This document shows positions 46,697 to 57,439 of a stretch of 64,000 nt of DNA, piece after piece. Position numbers and translations under genes: made by a program. The notes beneath the pieces are model-generated. The model was not told where the DNA came from. It did no database searches and saw only the letters and a program-made list of their open reading frames with translations. How positions within the stretch are numbered: position 1 is the first letter of the stretch; the number at the start of each line of letters is the position of its first letter. This DNA is from Areca catechu (taxonomy: Eukaryota > Streptophyta > Magnoliopsida > Arecales > Arecaceae), in the NCBI GenBank assembly GCA_021397845.1, contig JAHSVC010000065.1:2382233-2446232 (forward strand), given 5' to 3'.

Positions 46697-47473
46697 ATGG
46701 CCGGCACACCTAACACCAACACCAGTGGAGAAGCAGAGCCCGCTTGGACCCTCCATGTCGATGGAGCATCCAACCTTGTAGGCTGTGGGGCCGGCCTGAT
46801 CCTAGCCGACCCTGACGAAGAAAGTTTAGAGTATGCTTTACACTTCTCATTTCAGGTGTCCAACAACCAAGCGGAGTACGAAGCCTTTCTTGCAGGACTG
46901 AGAATAGCCAATGAGTTGGGCATCAGCTGGATCAGGGCCTTCTCCGACTCTCAGCTGGTGGTAAATCAGGTGAAGGACGAGTTCGAGGTGAGAGATCCGA
47001 CCCTGGCCAGGTACTTGAGCAAGGTACAAAGCCTCGTATCTCGACTTAAATTCTTCGAAATTTTTCATATACCTCAATTGCAGAACTCCCAGGTGGATGC
47101 TTTGTCACAGTTGGCTACGGCCATCACCAATACCTCCGACCGGATCTTTGTGGAGTATCTACAGTGCCCAAGTATTACTGAAGAGCCGATTGAGGTCCAC
47201 CAAGTTAAACAAGAAGCTTCTTGGATGGACCCGATTCTTGCATTTCTCATCAAAGGAATCCTTCCGGAAGATCCGACCGAAGCCAAGCGTGTATGCTGGA
47301 TGGCTTCAAAGCACGTTGTCCTCGATGGCACTCTCTACAAAAGGTCATTCATGCAGCCATTGCTGAAGTGCTTGGGGCTGATGGATGCTAACTACGCACT
47401 CAGGGAAGTGCATGAAGGCATCTGCGGCGACCACTTGGGAGGAAGATCCATGGCTTACAAGATTATCCCATAG
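46697..47473 (+). CDS. TatF second RNase H (archaeal-type) and integrase N-terminus
   Basis: The longest clean frame in the window, 258 residues. Residues ~15-130 are a second RNase H-like domain: WTLHVDGASN, GAGLILADP, NNQAEYEAFLAGL, FSDSQLVVNQV, VDALSQLA. The acidic residues D, E, D and D are present. Extra aRNH domains of this kind are known from the Tat clade. A linker (YLQCPSITEEP, EASWMDPI) leads to DGTLYKRSF and the HEGICGDHLGGRSMAYKI part of the integrase HHCC zinc finger. It stops at 47472 where CAG has become TAG before GYYWP. TatG 59497-60200 is its paralogue. The Met start is arbitrary; this is a polyprotein part. Confidence 0.85.
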   Translation: MAGTPNTNTSGEAEPAWTLHVDGASNLVGCGAGLILADPDEESLEYALHFSFQVSNNQAEYEAFLAGLRIANELGISWIRAFSDSQLVVNQVKDEFEVRDPTLARYLSKVQSLVSRLKFFEIFHIPQLQNSQVDALSQLATAITNTSDRIFVEYLQCPSITEEPIEVHQVKQEASWMDPILAFLIKGILPEDPTEAKRVCWMASKHVVLDGTLYKRSFMQPLLKCLGLMDANYALREVHEGICGDHLGGRSMAYKIIP

Positions 47474-48450
47474 GGATATTATTGGCCCATGATTCAGAAG
47501 GACACGTCAGACTTCGTCAGAAAGTGCGATGCGTGTCAAAGATATTCCAATATCCAAAGGAGGCCTGCCAGTCAGCTGACCCCACTCACCACACCTTGGC
47601 CATTCGCGCAGTCGGGGATGGACATCTTGGGACCTTTTCCATCGGCATCCGACCAGAAAAATTTCTGATCGTGGCCATAGATTACTTTACCAAGTGGGTG
47701 GAGGCCGAACCATCGGCACAGATTACAGAAGCCAAAGCAGAAAGCTTTGTCCGGAACTGCATTATCTTCTGATTCGGCATTCCACGGACAATCATCACTG
47801 ACAACGGAAGGCAGTTCGATAATCCCAAATTTTGGGACTTCTGCCAGCAATATCATATCTCCCATCGGCTTACATTAGTCGGTCACCCACAATCCAATGG
47901 AGAAGTCGAAGTCACTAATCGGACGATCTTATACAGATTGAAGACCAGACTGAATGATGCCAAAGGACTTTGGACAGAATAACTTCATTTAGTGCTCTGG
48001 GCCTATCGGACAATTACACGAACGGCGATTGGGGAGACTCCGTTCAACTTGACCTACAGAACTGAAGCATCATCCCTGTAGAAGTGTCCTTACAGTCCCT
48101 GCAGATTGATCACTTCGCCGAACCGACCAACTTGGAGCAACGGAGGGCTGATCTAGATATGCTCGAAGAGACCAAGCTCCAGGTGGGATTGAAGATGGTG
48201 ACTTATCACCAGAAGATGGCCAGTTACTACAACTCTCGAGTCAAGGCTCAAACTTTCCGGGTCGGAGATTTGGTCCTGCGAAGGGTAGAGATATCAAGAC
48301 TGACCGAGCAAGGAAAACTCTTCCCTAATTGGGAAGGCCCTTATTGAGTCGCGGAGGTAATTCGAGCTGGGACCTACTGACTCGAACGTTTGGACAGACG
48401 GCAAGTGGCACGTCCGTGGAATGTAGACAACCTTCGCAAGTATTATCAAT
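47474..48450 (+). pseudogene. TatF integrase core and C-terminus
   Basis: Integrase continues after the stop: GYYWPMIQKD, CDACQRYSN (the CC of HHCC), MDILGPFP (first acidic residue), FTKWVEAEP, IITDNGRQFDN (second), HPQSNGEVEVTNR (glutamate) and LVLWAYRT. The C-terminal piece at 48084-48347 has YYNSRVKAQTFRVGDLVLR, and WEGPY follows. Stops at 47770 and near 47980 and a frame change near 48070 interrupt it. All three DDE residues are present. Confidence 0.8.
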
Positions 48451-48469
48451 AAAGGCCACAACTTCTCTT

Positions 48470-48930
48470 ATGAACCACTTCCGAAAGTTTGACTCCTGTC
48501 GGTAGAGGCTTTAGGGCAGCACACTTCCGAAAGTCCAACTCTGGTCAGCAGAGGCTCTATGACAGCCCACTTCCGAAAGTCTGACTCGGTCGACAGAGGC
48601 TTTAGGGCATCCCATTTCTTAAAGTTCGACTCTGGTCAACAGAGGCTCTAGGGCAGCCCACTTCCAAAAGTCCGACTCCAGTCGACAGAAGCTCTAGAGC
48701 AGCCTACTTCCGAAAGTCCGACTCCGATCGGTAGAGGCTCTAGGGCAGCCCACTTCCGAAAGTCTGACTCTGGTTAGCAGATGCTTTAGGGCAGCCCACT
48801 TTCGAAAGTCTGACTTCGATCGACAGAGGCTCTAGGACAGTCCACTTTCGAAAGTCTGACTCCGATCGGGGGGGGCTCTAGGGCAGCCCACTTCTGAATG
48901 TCCGACTCCGGTTGACAACAGCTTCAAAAC
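48470..48930. repeat. ~46-bp minisatellite after TatF integrase
   Basis: About ten copies at 45-46 bp spacing (48481, 48527, 48573, 48618, 48664 and on): cccacttccgaaagtccgac, then tc(c)ggtcg(g/a)cagaggctct and agggcag. TatG has the same array at the same place (61200-61790). Confidence 0.9.
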
Positions 48931-48934
48931 GATC

Positions 48935-49245
48935 CACATGGAGATCTGATCTCAAGTTCGGACGAGCTGATGGACCAACACTTGGAAAAATTTCTAAGTG
49001 TCTAGGTTCAGACTGAGCTGCTGCCCGTCAATTACTTTGGAGTTCTCAAGCTCGGACGAGCTGACGGACCAACACTTAGAAAAATTCCTAAGTGTCTAGG
49101 TTTGGATTAAGCTACTATCCGGCAGCTACTTCAGAGTTCTCGAATTCGGATGAGCCAACGGTCCAACACTTAGAAAAATTCCTAAATGTCTAGGTTCGGA
49201 CTGAGCTATATCTAATAGCTACTTCGGAGTGTTCACGGTCCTATC
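48935..49245. repeat. ~110-bp repeat, three copies, in TatF
   Basis: Each unit has ttc(t)caagttcggacgagc, ccaacacttagaaaaattcc, taagtgtctaggttcgga and a tgagct(g/a) close. It follows the 46-bp array. Confidence 0.8.
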
Positions 49246-50166
49246 AAGCCGATCGTCAACACTTATAAATTTTTTGGAGGAAAGAACTTTGGTCAATCCG
49301 ACCGACCCAACACACAAAGACTCATACATAAAAAACATGACAAAAAGGAGTTCTTCTATCATATTATAAGAGCTTCTTTTTACAAAAAGAAGGTCAGACC
49401 TTTTCAAACATCTTAGGTCTGACCTGCTGGAGATACAGGTACGGCTTTGGCTTCAGCCCCCTCGACCTCTTTCGGAGCTTCGACTGGGATGATCGCCGGC
49501 TCCGCACCGGCTTCCGCTCCAACTCCTTTATGATGGCTTCAGTCGGGGCTTCGACCCCTCCGGTAGTCAGGTGTACCTCCTCCTCCGTGCTCTCCTCTTC
49601 TACTTATTTCGGCAGCTATAGGAAGGCAAGGTCGAGCTCTGGAAAGGCATTACTACCTTCTCCAGACACTCTTCATACCCGTAGTCGAAGCTGACTATGC
49701 CGACTTCATTCATCTCCTCTGTGATTTCGTCGGAGGCCTTATATTCCTTCATGGCTACTTCGGTCGCCGTCACCATCAGCTCCTGGGGTTTCTTCAGTAG
49801 ACCCTTATACCTCTCTGCCTCTGCTTGGTGGCCCCTCGAGCGCCTTTCGGACTCGACCAGACATTCTTCCTCTTCGGTCAACCGACGGGCCAAAGCTCTC
49901 AACCTCCGCTTCTTCCTTTTCAGATTGGCCTCCCGGTCAGCCAGCCGCCCTTGCAGGTCTTTCGCCTGCTCCTTGAGGGTCTCTGCTTCTGCTCGACAGG
50001 CAGACAACCCTTCTTCGGTGGCCTTCCATGCTACCTCTGATGTAGCCATGTCCACCACTGTCGCGGCTTTGGCCGCCTCCGCCTTTTCAACCATCTTGGC
50101 CAAGCGCTCTTTCAGGAACAACAGCTCACCCAGGCCATCGTCTATTAACAAGACATCTTGGAGGAG

Positions 50167-50242
50167 CTGCAAACAACAAGGCAATGTTAGTGACTTACAG
50201 GCAATAGAGCAAAGACCAAGGGCTCGGATCCAGGAGACTTAC
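50167..50242 (-). other. Predicted intron 2, TatF antisense gene
   Basis: Minus strand: GGGG|GTAAGTCTCC to CTTGTTGTTTGCAG|CTCC; 76 bp, strong consensus at both ends. Confidence 0.7.
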
Positions 50243-50788
50243 CCCCAGCATGTGATGAAAGGAACTCCTGGCGGCCTCGTTCACTATTCACTGATCGACA
50301 TTTGTAACAGCCCTTTTGAGTAGATCTTTGACCCGCCCGGCGTCATGTATGGCATGCCATTTTTGATGCTCCTCATCACCGGCTTCGCCAGCCTCCCCCT
50401 GTTGGCTACTAGTCCTTCGGCCGCTTGTTCTCCTCCGGTCGTCAGGGCAATCTCTTCGATCAGTTCAATGAGTGGAGAGGTTGGAGCTGTCTCTACTTCG
50501 GTCGGCATTGATTGGTCTTCTCCCGTCCGGGTGGTCGAATGCCCGATCGAGGATGAACGCTCCGGTGTTGCACCACTTGATGAGCTGACAACGGCATGTG
50601 GTCATCCGACTCTATGGAAATAATAGTGGTGGATGGTTCCTCCGTCCATTGCTTCTTTGGCCTTTCGGGCACTGGCTCTGCCATCCATTGCCTCTTCGGC
50701 CTCCCGAACGTCGGCTCAGTAATGCGGATGGCCCTTCTCTGCATCGCCTGCACTGAAATTGTCGCTCGGTCCGGTCTCATTCTTCCTC

Positions 50789-50875
50789 CTACCGTCAAAT
50801 AAAATTAGAGTCAGTAACAAACAAACAGAGCCGATGGCGAAGGATAAAAGACCTACGACAAGCATCTGCTACCCT
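50789..50875 (-). other. Predicted intron 1, TatF antisense gene
   Basis: Minus strand: CTTAG|GTAGGG to TTGACGGTAG|GAGG; 87 bp. The exon side CTTAG|GT is identical to TatA. Confidence 0.65.
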
Positions 50876-51711
50876 ACCTAAGATTTGCTGCTGGCTGATC
50901 CCAGCCAAGTGGAGATTCTCCTCTCGAAGCAAGTCATGTACGAATGTTGGGTCGTCGTCATCCAATTTGTTGAAGTCGGCCTCGTCGACCCTCAACATTT
51001 TTCTCTTATCCACTGCTTTTGGCCTGGGCTCTTTCCACGCCGTCTCAAAACCCCAGGGCTCCAAACTATCTACAAAGAAGTACCGGGACTTCCATCCATG
51101 GATAGCCAACGGAAGCCCCCCTAATATCCTCCGACCAGGATGAGGACTGAACATCCACACTCCTAGCTTTGGAAGTCCCTTTTGAGAAGAAAGAAATGGA
51201 GAGAAAAGGGATAATCTTGGCTCGACTCCGGCCCTCTGACAGAGGACCATGAAACCATAGATCACCCAATGCTATTCGGGGTCAGCTGCGTTGGGGATAT
51301 CCTATAGCTATTGAAAATTTGTACAAAGAGATTGTGAAGAGGGAACCGAAGGCCAGCCTTAAGGTGGTCTTTGTATACTAAAAGGGCTCCTAGGTACAGA
51401 GGGCTATTATCCCTTCCCTCCTGGCCGGGAATGGTCAGGTGCAATGTCGAAGGTATGTTATACACCACCCTAAGGTTCTCTACCCTTTCCCAGGTTATAC
51501 TCGACGGGATGTCATGGGGACCTGGTTCCCTATTCCCGTGGGTGGAGCTCCGGCTACCGGAAGCCATACTAGTGAAAGCGGAGAAGGAAGGGTGGGGAAG
51601 ACAAACCTGGTGGTCGAAATTCCTAAAGGAGGCGAGAGCGACGGAAGAAAGGAGTTGTTTCTCTCCAAGTGAAAGTACAGCGGAAGACTCCCTCCGGGCC
51701 TTCACCCCCTT

Positions 51712-51718
51712 CTTATAG
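51712..51718 (-). promoter_or_regulatory. TATA-like element upstream of the TatF antisense gene
   Basis: CTATAAG on the minus strand, about 145 bp upstream of the proposed ATG at 51567. Position fits a plant promoter; not tested. Confidence 0.4.
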
Positions 51719-52157
51719 GTGTTGAGGGGTCGCTTCCCAGTGCCCCTCGAGCATCGCAATCCACCGTTAGATGACGCGACTTCCCGATCCGACGGGGAAG
51801 CCGATGGGATGTACTGGATCGTGCCCAACTGCAATCCATGTGACCATCCATCCAACGGTGGATGAGTAGCTCAGATATATGCCAACCACTCGGATTCTGC
51901 CATGTCGCCCACGTCGTGTCAGGAGCCTAACGGACGTGCGTTTCGGGCTGGCAGCCGATCATTACGCCTTACCCTCATTAACTGTCCCTACCACCGCTTC
52001 TTATGTAGTGCTTACACTTGTCCTAGGGCCAGAGTTTCAGAGTGGAAGACGGCCGGTCGCAATATGCCAGATCAGATTCGTAATTATCCCAGAGATCAAT
52101 GCATTAAATGCCAAATAATGCTCCGTCCTTCGAAGCTACAGAACCGCTCGAAGGCCA

Positions 52158-52173
52158 AGAGCAAGGGGGCAAT
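52158..52173 (+). other. TatF polypurine tract
   Basis: agagcaagggggcaat, directly before the LTR start TGTTATATCC. Confidence 0.7.
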
Positions 52174-53025
52174 TGTTATATCCAACCGGCTCAGCATTGG
52201 ACCAGACCGCCATATTTTCTGAGGTCCGACCAACCCACTGAAGTAGTGGTTCAAATGACACACTTCTACTGAGGTCCAACTAACCTGCTCCTATTGAGGC
52301 TCCGACGGATGCTTCCCTTCGGAGGTCGACCTACCACTGAAGTAGAGGTCCGAACGACCCACTTCTGCTGAGGTCCGGCCAACCTGCTCCTGTTGAGGCT
52401 CTGACGGACGCTTCCCTTCGAAGGTCCGACTGACCCACTAAAGTAAAGGTCCGAACGACCCACTTCTGCTAAGATCTGGCCAACCTGCTCCTATTGAGGC
52501 TCCGACGGATGCTTCCCTTTGGATGTCTGACCGATCCACTTTTGCTGAGGTCTGGCAACCCATTCCAAGGATGGTTCGGTGATTCTAGAAGCCTCTTTCA
52601 GCTGGTACCAGAATTCTGTCACAACAGAATTCTGACACATCAGCACCACTACTCCATTTCTCCCATAATGTTGTCCTATCTAGGTACCATGTGGCCACTC
52701 TCCAGATTCTCCTAGGGGCAGATCGGCCTTTCCTGGCCTCATCTCTAATGGATTTTGGCATTGCTCCACACCTATATAAGGTAAATCGGGGGACACAGGG
52801 CGGTAAGCAAGCTCAAGTAAGCTAGCACAAACTCTCTTCCTTCTCCATATGCTGCCTCTTTGATTCCTCCATTCTATTGCTCTCAAGCTCTTGCTAATTT
52901 AAGCATCGGAATGTCCACTGTCGGAACGCCACCAGCCCTTGGGGGACTTTGTTACAGGTAAACTGGAGAAGAGCGCTCTAGCCCAGTCGTCCAAACCCGG
53001 TCCGGGAGAAGTTGCAGCAGCAGCA
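52174..53025 (+). repeat. TatF 3' LTR
   Basis: 852 bp. The second half matches the TatG 5' LTR (55515-55848): attctcctaggggca(g/a)atc, cctatataag, taagcatcgga(a/g)tgtcc. It also carries ~90-bp internal repeats (52215-52560) built on gacccacttctgctgaggtc and cctgctcctgttgaggctc. Confidence 0.8.
52772..52779 (+). promoter_or_regulatory. TATA box in the TatF LTR
   Basis: ctatataag, conserved at the same place in the TatG LTR (55633-55641). Typical U3 promoter position. Confidence 0.65.
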
Positions 53026-53029
53026 CCAA

Positions 53030-53900
53030 AATGAATAACTCCCATGACCTCTAGTAACAATTTAAGTTAGACAAGATCATCGGTGGTTTCAGCAATAGTC
53101 GTATATTCAATCTCAATGCTAGACCTAGAGATAATGTTTGCTTTTCATGTATGCCAAGAGATACGAGAGTTGCCTAAAAGAAAATAATATCTTATAATGG
53201 AGCATCTATCGATAGGATCACCAGCCCAATCAGTATCAATGTAAGCACTCAAGTGCCAAAAAGATTGATAGCAAAATGCAAGCTCTCAAATATAATACCC
53301 TTAACATGGTGCAGAATTGTAAAACAACAGCAAAACGAGTGGATCGACAAGCTATCATAAACTAACTGATGATATAAATGGCATAAGCTATATCTAGCCA
53401 AGTATCCATGAGATATACAGCACCATCAACTAACTACTTGTAATGAATAGCATTAAAAGAGAGGAGTTCCATCAATGGGCGTTAATTTGGCATGAATCTT
53501 AAGAAATATAGAAGTAAACTTGCTACTTGATAATCTAGCTGGAAATTAAATGAGATCATATGCATTTTTTATTTGTAATATATAATATCCATCAAAGCTA
53601 GATGAAACTTTAGGATCCAAGAAGTAACTCACTGCTCCCTAGTCCATCTCTAATGCTTGATTAAGATACTATTGAGATCATGAATGCTGGGGAAATCATC
53701 TTCAATTATAATCATATCATTCAGATAAAGTAATAATAAGGTGATACCCTTATCAATTTTATAGAGGGAAAAAAAGGGGGAATCGTAAAAACTATAAGTG
53801 AAACCAAATCAAAAGATAGTAACATTGAATTTTGCAAACTCTAGGCACAAGGAGCTTGCTTAATTAGGTAGACAAGGATAAACTAATGGTGGCTCATGTA
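53030..53900 (-). pseudogene. Copia RT / RNase H fragment
   Basis: Read on the minus strand across frame changes. The RT part around 53700-53850 has the LLLYLNDMIII segment, in place of the Copia YVDD box. Next comes a MDTWLDIAYAIY segment (53340-53420), like the RPDIAYA motif. The RNase H at 53090-53260 reads LSAYIDTDWAGDPIDRCS and IEIEYTTIAETT, like Copia DADWAGD and AEAEY motifs. No LTRs are attached. A truncated, old insertion next to the TatF LTR. Confidence 0.75.
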
Positions 53901-54474
53901 CTCTGTTAAGAAAAAGAAAAAAAAAGATAAAAGAAGTAGATGACAAAATATTTTTATTTAAATTGTATATGAATTGCTTGTTTACAATATATGCATAGGG
54001 TGTATATATAAGTCCAATTATAATAAACTTTGAGTATGATAGTAACTCTATAAATATTAAAAGTTTGTTATATTAACGAGGAAACAACATTCTTTACCTC
54101 AAGACCACTGTATATATTAGCAAACTGATAATAGCTATTAATAATGAAACCTTAATTTAGCATATACAATTAGGATCACATAACTTATTTGCATACTCCA
54201 TTCTAATCAAGATAATACATGTTAGAAACTATTATTTGCTTCCAATTTCTTAGGGTAATTTGCAATAGGTATATCAAGAATGGACTCTCCATGCACTAGG
54301 GAGGCCTTGTGTTATAAATATTTGTCATAATTTTGCATATTTTAAATGTTCTAGCAGAATTTTTGGAGTACACTAGAGTCTTGTTAATAAATATATGAGT
54401 GATAGATTAAAATCAAATCAGAAATAAATCAAATAAAAAAGTATAGCATAATTATTGGACTAGGATGAAGATGT
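53901..54474. other. AT-rich intergenic DNA
   Basis: No gene or element recognised. Confidence 0.5.
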
Positions 54475-54640
54475 AGTACTATAGCAAAACAGGCTTTTCC
54501 TGATACTTTTTTGACCTTTCCCGATACTTTAAAGCGTCGCTAAAAACCCTTCCTACGTTCCGCGAGCGTCACAAGTGCAAGGAATAAATCTAGGATAAAG
54601 TTATTCCCGATGCTTTAAAGTATCAAAAATTTTAATTTTT
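54475..54640. mobile_element. Possible CACTA (En/Spm) transposon end
   Basis: tactatagcaaaacagg resembles a mutated CACTA terminus. It is followed by subterminal palindromic motifs (cccgatactttaaagcgtcg, cccgatgctttaaagtatc) typical of plant CACTA ends. The other end and any transposase were not found. Confidence 0.4.
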
Positions 54641-55249
54641 TTTTTAAAAATAATTAATTATTTTTAAATTTAAATATCTGTATAATATTTAAATATTTTA
54701 AAAAATAAATTTATGATATCAGAGTATATTAAATTAAGATATCCAACAATCATAACAAGAAGACCTTACGAAACCGTGCACGTACATCAGAGTTCTCCTT
54801 TTTTTATTTTTCATTACCTCAATGAAAACATGCGACGCACTCTCTTTATAAACATAGAAAAAAAAATGAAATGCTTCCTGATTGCGGATACCTTAATAGA
54901 TCGAGACAGAAGACTCCAAACAGAAAAATTGAGGACAATTCACCTTTATATCTTTGGTTTGCTTTGCCTTGCTCTTCCTAAGATTTGCAATACTCTTGGT
55001 CTAATTAGGTAGAACAATTTTCTTCATCTACACTCATTTTTAAAGAAAAGGCTCCATTACAGCTTGTTAATCGTTTCGGCTGTGCTAGAAGTACATCATC
55101 TTAGTTTTGCGATTCGTCATCCTTGAAAGCCTCCCGTCAACCATACAAAATGGACACTCCCAACTAAGATTCTAAGGCTCAATGTAGGTTCCAAATACTC
55201 ATAAATCCAGATTATCACGCAAGCAAGCAAAAATCCATAGATATATCAA
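54641..55249. other. Intergenic DNA
   Basis: AT-rich. A 99-residue open frame at 54713-55012 has no recognisable domain and is not called as a gene. Confidence 0.45.
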
Positions 55250-55505
55250 AGAGGATTTGAGAAGGCGTTTGACGAGGCGGACTAATTCTTTCTCCTTTCC
55301 CCTCTCCAAGCAAAAGGATTTGGCAGTAGATGGTGTTCATGGATCGAAAACATCCTGCACTCAAGCAAATTAGTTCTGCTTTCAATGGAGAACCTACAAG
55401 GTAGATTAATATGAAGAGGGGCCTGAAGCGAGGAGACCCTTTGTCCCTCTTTATTCATTACATATATATATTAGACATGATGCTTGTTATTCTCAATTGG
55501 CTTTT
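55250..55505 (+). pseudogene. L1-type LINE reverse transcriptase fragment
   Basis: The segment reads FEKAFDEAD, AKGFGSRWCSWIENILHSSK, MENLQGRLI and MKRGLKRGDPLS across frame changes. This matches the plant L1 RT motif order (DFEKAFD, GF...RW, NG, ...G(L/V)RQGDPLSP). The active-site YADD block further downstream is absent, cut off where the TatG LTR begins. Confidence 0.75.
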
Positions 55506-55848
55506 CCTGAGGTGAACCAGATATCGCGATGTGCCCACGTCCTGGAGCTACCTGGCCACCATCTTGATTCTCCTAGGGGCAAATCAGGCATTCTCAGCCC
55601 GTCTCCTAATGAAATTTGGTAGTATTCTATGCCTATATAAGGCGGGCGGGGGACCTCATTTTGTGGCTAAGTATTCTCTTCCTTCTTCATTCGATTCCTC
55701 CATTCTGTTGCCTTCAAGCTCCCGCTAACTTAAGCATCGGAGTGTCCCCATCGGAGCACCACCAGTCCTTGGAGACTTTGTTGCAGGTTCGGGAGAGGAG
55801 CGCTCTAGTACAGCCGACCGAGCCCGGTCCTAGAGAAGACGTCGTAAT
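55506..55848 (+). repeat. TatG 5' LTR, 3' part
   Basis: Matches TatF 52690-53025. Contains TATA at 55633-55641. The first ~510 bases expected from TatF are missing next to the LINE fragment. Confidence 0.8.
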
Positions 55849-55851
55849 AGA

Positions 55852-55870
55852 TTGGCACTAGAGGAAGGGT
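55852..55870 (+). other. TatG primer binding site
   Basis: TTGGCACTAGAGGAAGGGT, related to the TatA and TatB sites. Confidence 0.7.
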
Positions 55871-55936
55871 CTTGAACCTTCGATCCAGGTCCATTTTCCT
55901 TCTCTAAAAGGAGGAATCCATTTAGTAAGCCTGATA

Positions 55937-57400
55937 ATGGCAAAAGGAAGAGCCCAGAACACCTCCACCAGGAGGGGTCACTCCCTGTCCAGGTCTGAAG
56001 GACTTCCTAGGGAGAATGATGCCACCACCATCGTTGCTGTCGCTGAGCCCACCATTGCTCTGGGACTACAATAGTTCCAAACGCTCATGAACCGCATCAA
56101 CATGCTCACTACTGCGGTTCAACACCTCAAAAGAAGTGGCTAACTGGCAGCAGCCACCTGCTGTGTCTTGCACCAACTACCAGCCTGTCACTGAGGGAAG
56201 CCAACAGCAAGAAGCCCCTCAGCCTCTCTCACATGCCATTCCAGAGCCTCGAAGGTCTTGGGGATCCATGCGATGGGAAGAGGGCGAGGTCAGCCTCACT
56301 CCATTGCCGACTCCGTCCCCAACGGCGTTCGGCCCCTACCGAAGCCCTAAGGGATTATACCAGCAAAATTCTACGCATGGAGGAGTGCATTGCTGAAATA
56401 GCTGACCGGCAGAAGGCCGCAGGTGGACTCCTACGACGGTACCACCGACCCACGGACTATCTGGGCACTTACAAGGCCCACATGATGGTGCAGGGCATCT
56501 CCGACGCCCTCCATTGCATTGCCTTCCCCGCAACCTTGAAGAAGGCCGATGTAGTTTTCTGCCATCCGACCAGATACGATCCACTCCTTCTCTCAACTTG
56601 AAAACCTTTTTCTTTCCATTTTAGGACCTGCAGTCGGATCCCGAGGAATACCGACTGCCTCTTCCTCATGCTGCAAAAGGAGGGGGGGACCCTTCGGGAG
56701 TACATGGCCCGTTTCAACTTAGCGACCATGGAGATCCGAAGCTGAACGAAGACATAGCTATGTCGGCCTTCAAAAGGGGGCTGTGCTCGTCTAGGCTCAC
56801 TTTCTTCCTAGATAAGAAATTCTCAGCAAGCTACTTCGAGTTGCTGGCCTGAGCGTAGAAGTACGCCCTGGCAGAGGAGCAGGCGACGAGCCGATGCCAA
56901 GCTGAGGGGAGATCGGCCCCTAAGAAGCAAGACGACAAGGCCCCCAAGGTCCGACCTCCCAATGATAGCAGCTGCATGGCCCAACACTGCAGCCCGAAGC
57001 CGAAGGATTTCCCCAGGAGGTTCGAAACCTATGTGCTCCTCTCCCTCCCAAGGGAGAAGATCCTCCAGGAAATAGAGAACAAGACCTTCCTGCAAAGGCC
57101 TCGTCCGATAAGGGGCCCTCTGCATCCAGAAACAAAGATAAATACTGTTGGTTCCATCAAGACCATGGGCACAACATCGAAGAATGTCTCTAGCTGAAGG
57201 ATGCCATTGAAGATCTCATCCGGAGGGGGTACCTACATAAATACATCCGACCTCATAGAGATCGGGCTGAAACCTCAACTGCTAGAGACCCTCTGAAGGA
57301 AGCAGAGCTTCCTAACCAGCGTCCGACCGGTGGGGATGTCGGTATGCTACATCGGCGGTCCGATTGGAGGTATGAAGAGAATCTAGACATTGTCAAGAGG
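55937..57400 (+). pseudogene. TatG gag
   Basis: Capsid/nucleocapsid precursor. The start at 55937 (MAKGRAQNTSTRRGHSLSRS) lies 66 bases past the PBS. A Gln-rich N-terminal part follows, then the capsid signature YDGTTDP, YLGTYKAHMMVQGISDALHC and IAFPATLKKA (56420-56545). The zinc-finger zone at 57145-57190 reads CWFHQDHGHNIEEC. Next come IEDLIRRGYLHKYIR (57209-57250) and a linker. Frame changes near 56420, 56545, 56620 and 56950 and an in-frame TAG at 57193 break it. Confidence 0.8.
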
Positions 57401-57439
57401 TCAAGGGGTTCCAATGCAACCACCTTCTCCAACGAAGAC

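Larger units (their letters stand above)
49600..51567 (-). pseudogene. TatF antisense gene, PF04195-like with coiled-coil C-terminus
   Basis: Best-preserved of the three antisense genes. The likely start at 51567 reads MASGSRSSTHGNREPGP. Exon 1 holds VVYNIPSTLHLTIP, AGLRFPLHNLF, SYRISPTQLTPNSIG, then (after a frame change near 51262) LAIHGWKSRYFFVDSLEPWG and LREENLHLAGISQQQILG. Intron 1 is 50789-50875. A variable middle exon (50284-50788) is rich in Pro/Glu/Arg. Intron 2 is 50167-50242. The last exon (49600-50166) is a long coiled coil (ERLAKMVEKAEAAKAATVV, RLADREANLKRKKRRLRAL) ending in ASDEITEEMNEVG and FDYGYEECLEKV, with a stop at 49600. A TATA-like CTATAAG lies ~150 bp upstream. It is named after plant 'putative gypsy type transposon' proteins; its role is unknown. 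Only a few frame changes. Confidence 0.75.
45086..53025 (+). mobile_element. TatF: Gypsy/Tat element lacking its 5' part
   Basis: The order is RT, RNase H, second (archaeal-type) RNase H, integrase, 46-bp minisatellite, antisense spliced gene, PPT and 3' LTR. The dual RNase H is typical of the Tat clade. The element starts abruptly within pol: 45100-45200 matches TatG 57985-58080. So the 5' LTR, gag and protease are absent. Right flank ccaaa. Confidence 0.85.

Noticed and set aside
49697..50323. 208-residue plus-strand frame
   Set aside because: Shadow of the coiled-coil exon on the minus strand. The minus reading shows heptads and an intron boundary.
55250..55505. Endogenous pararetrovirus or host RT gene
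   Set aside because: Motif order (FEKAFD, GF..RW, RG.K.GDPLS) is that of L1 LINEs, and no movement-protein or coat-protein sequence is nearby.
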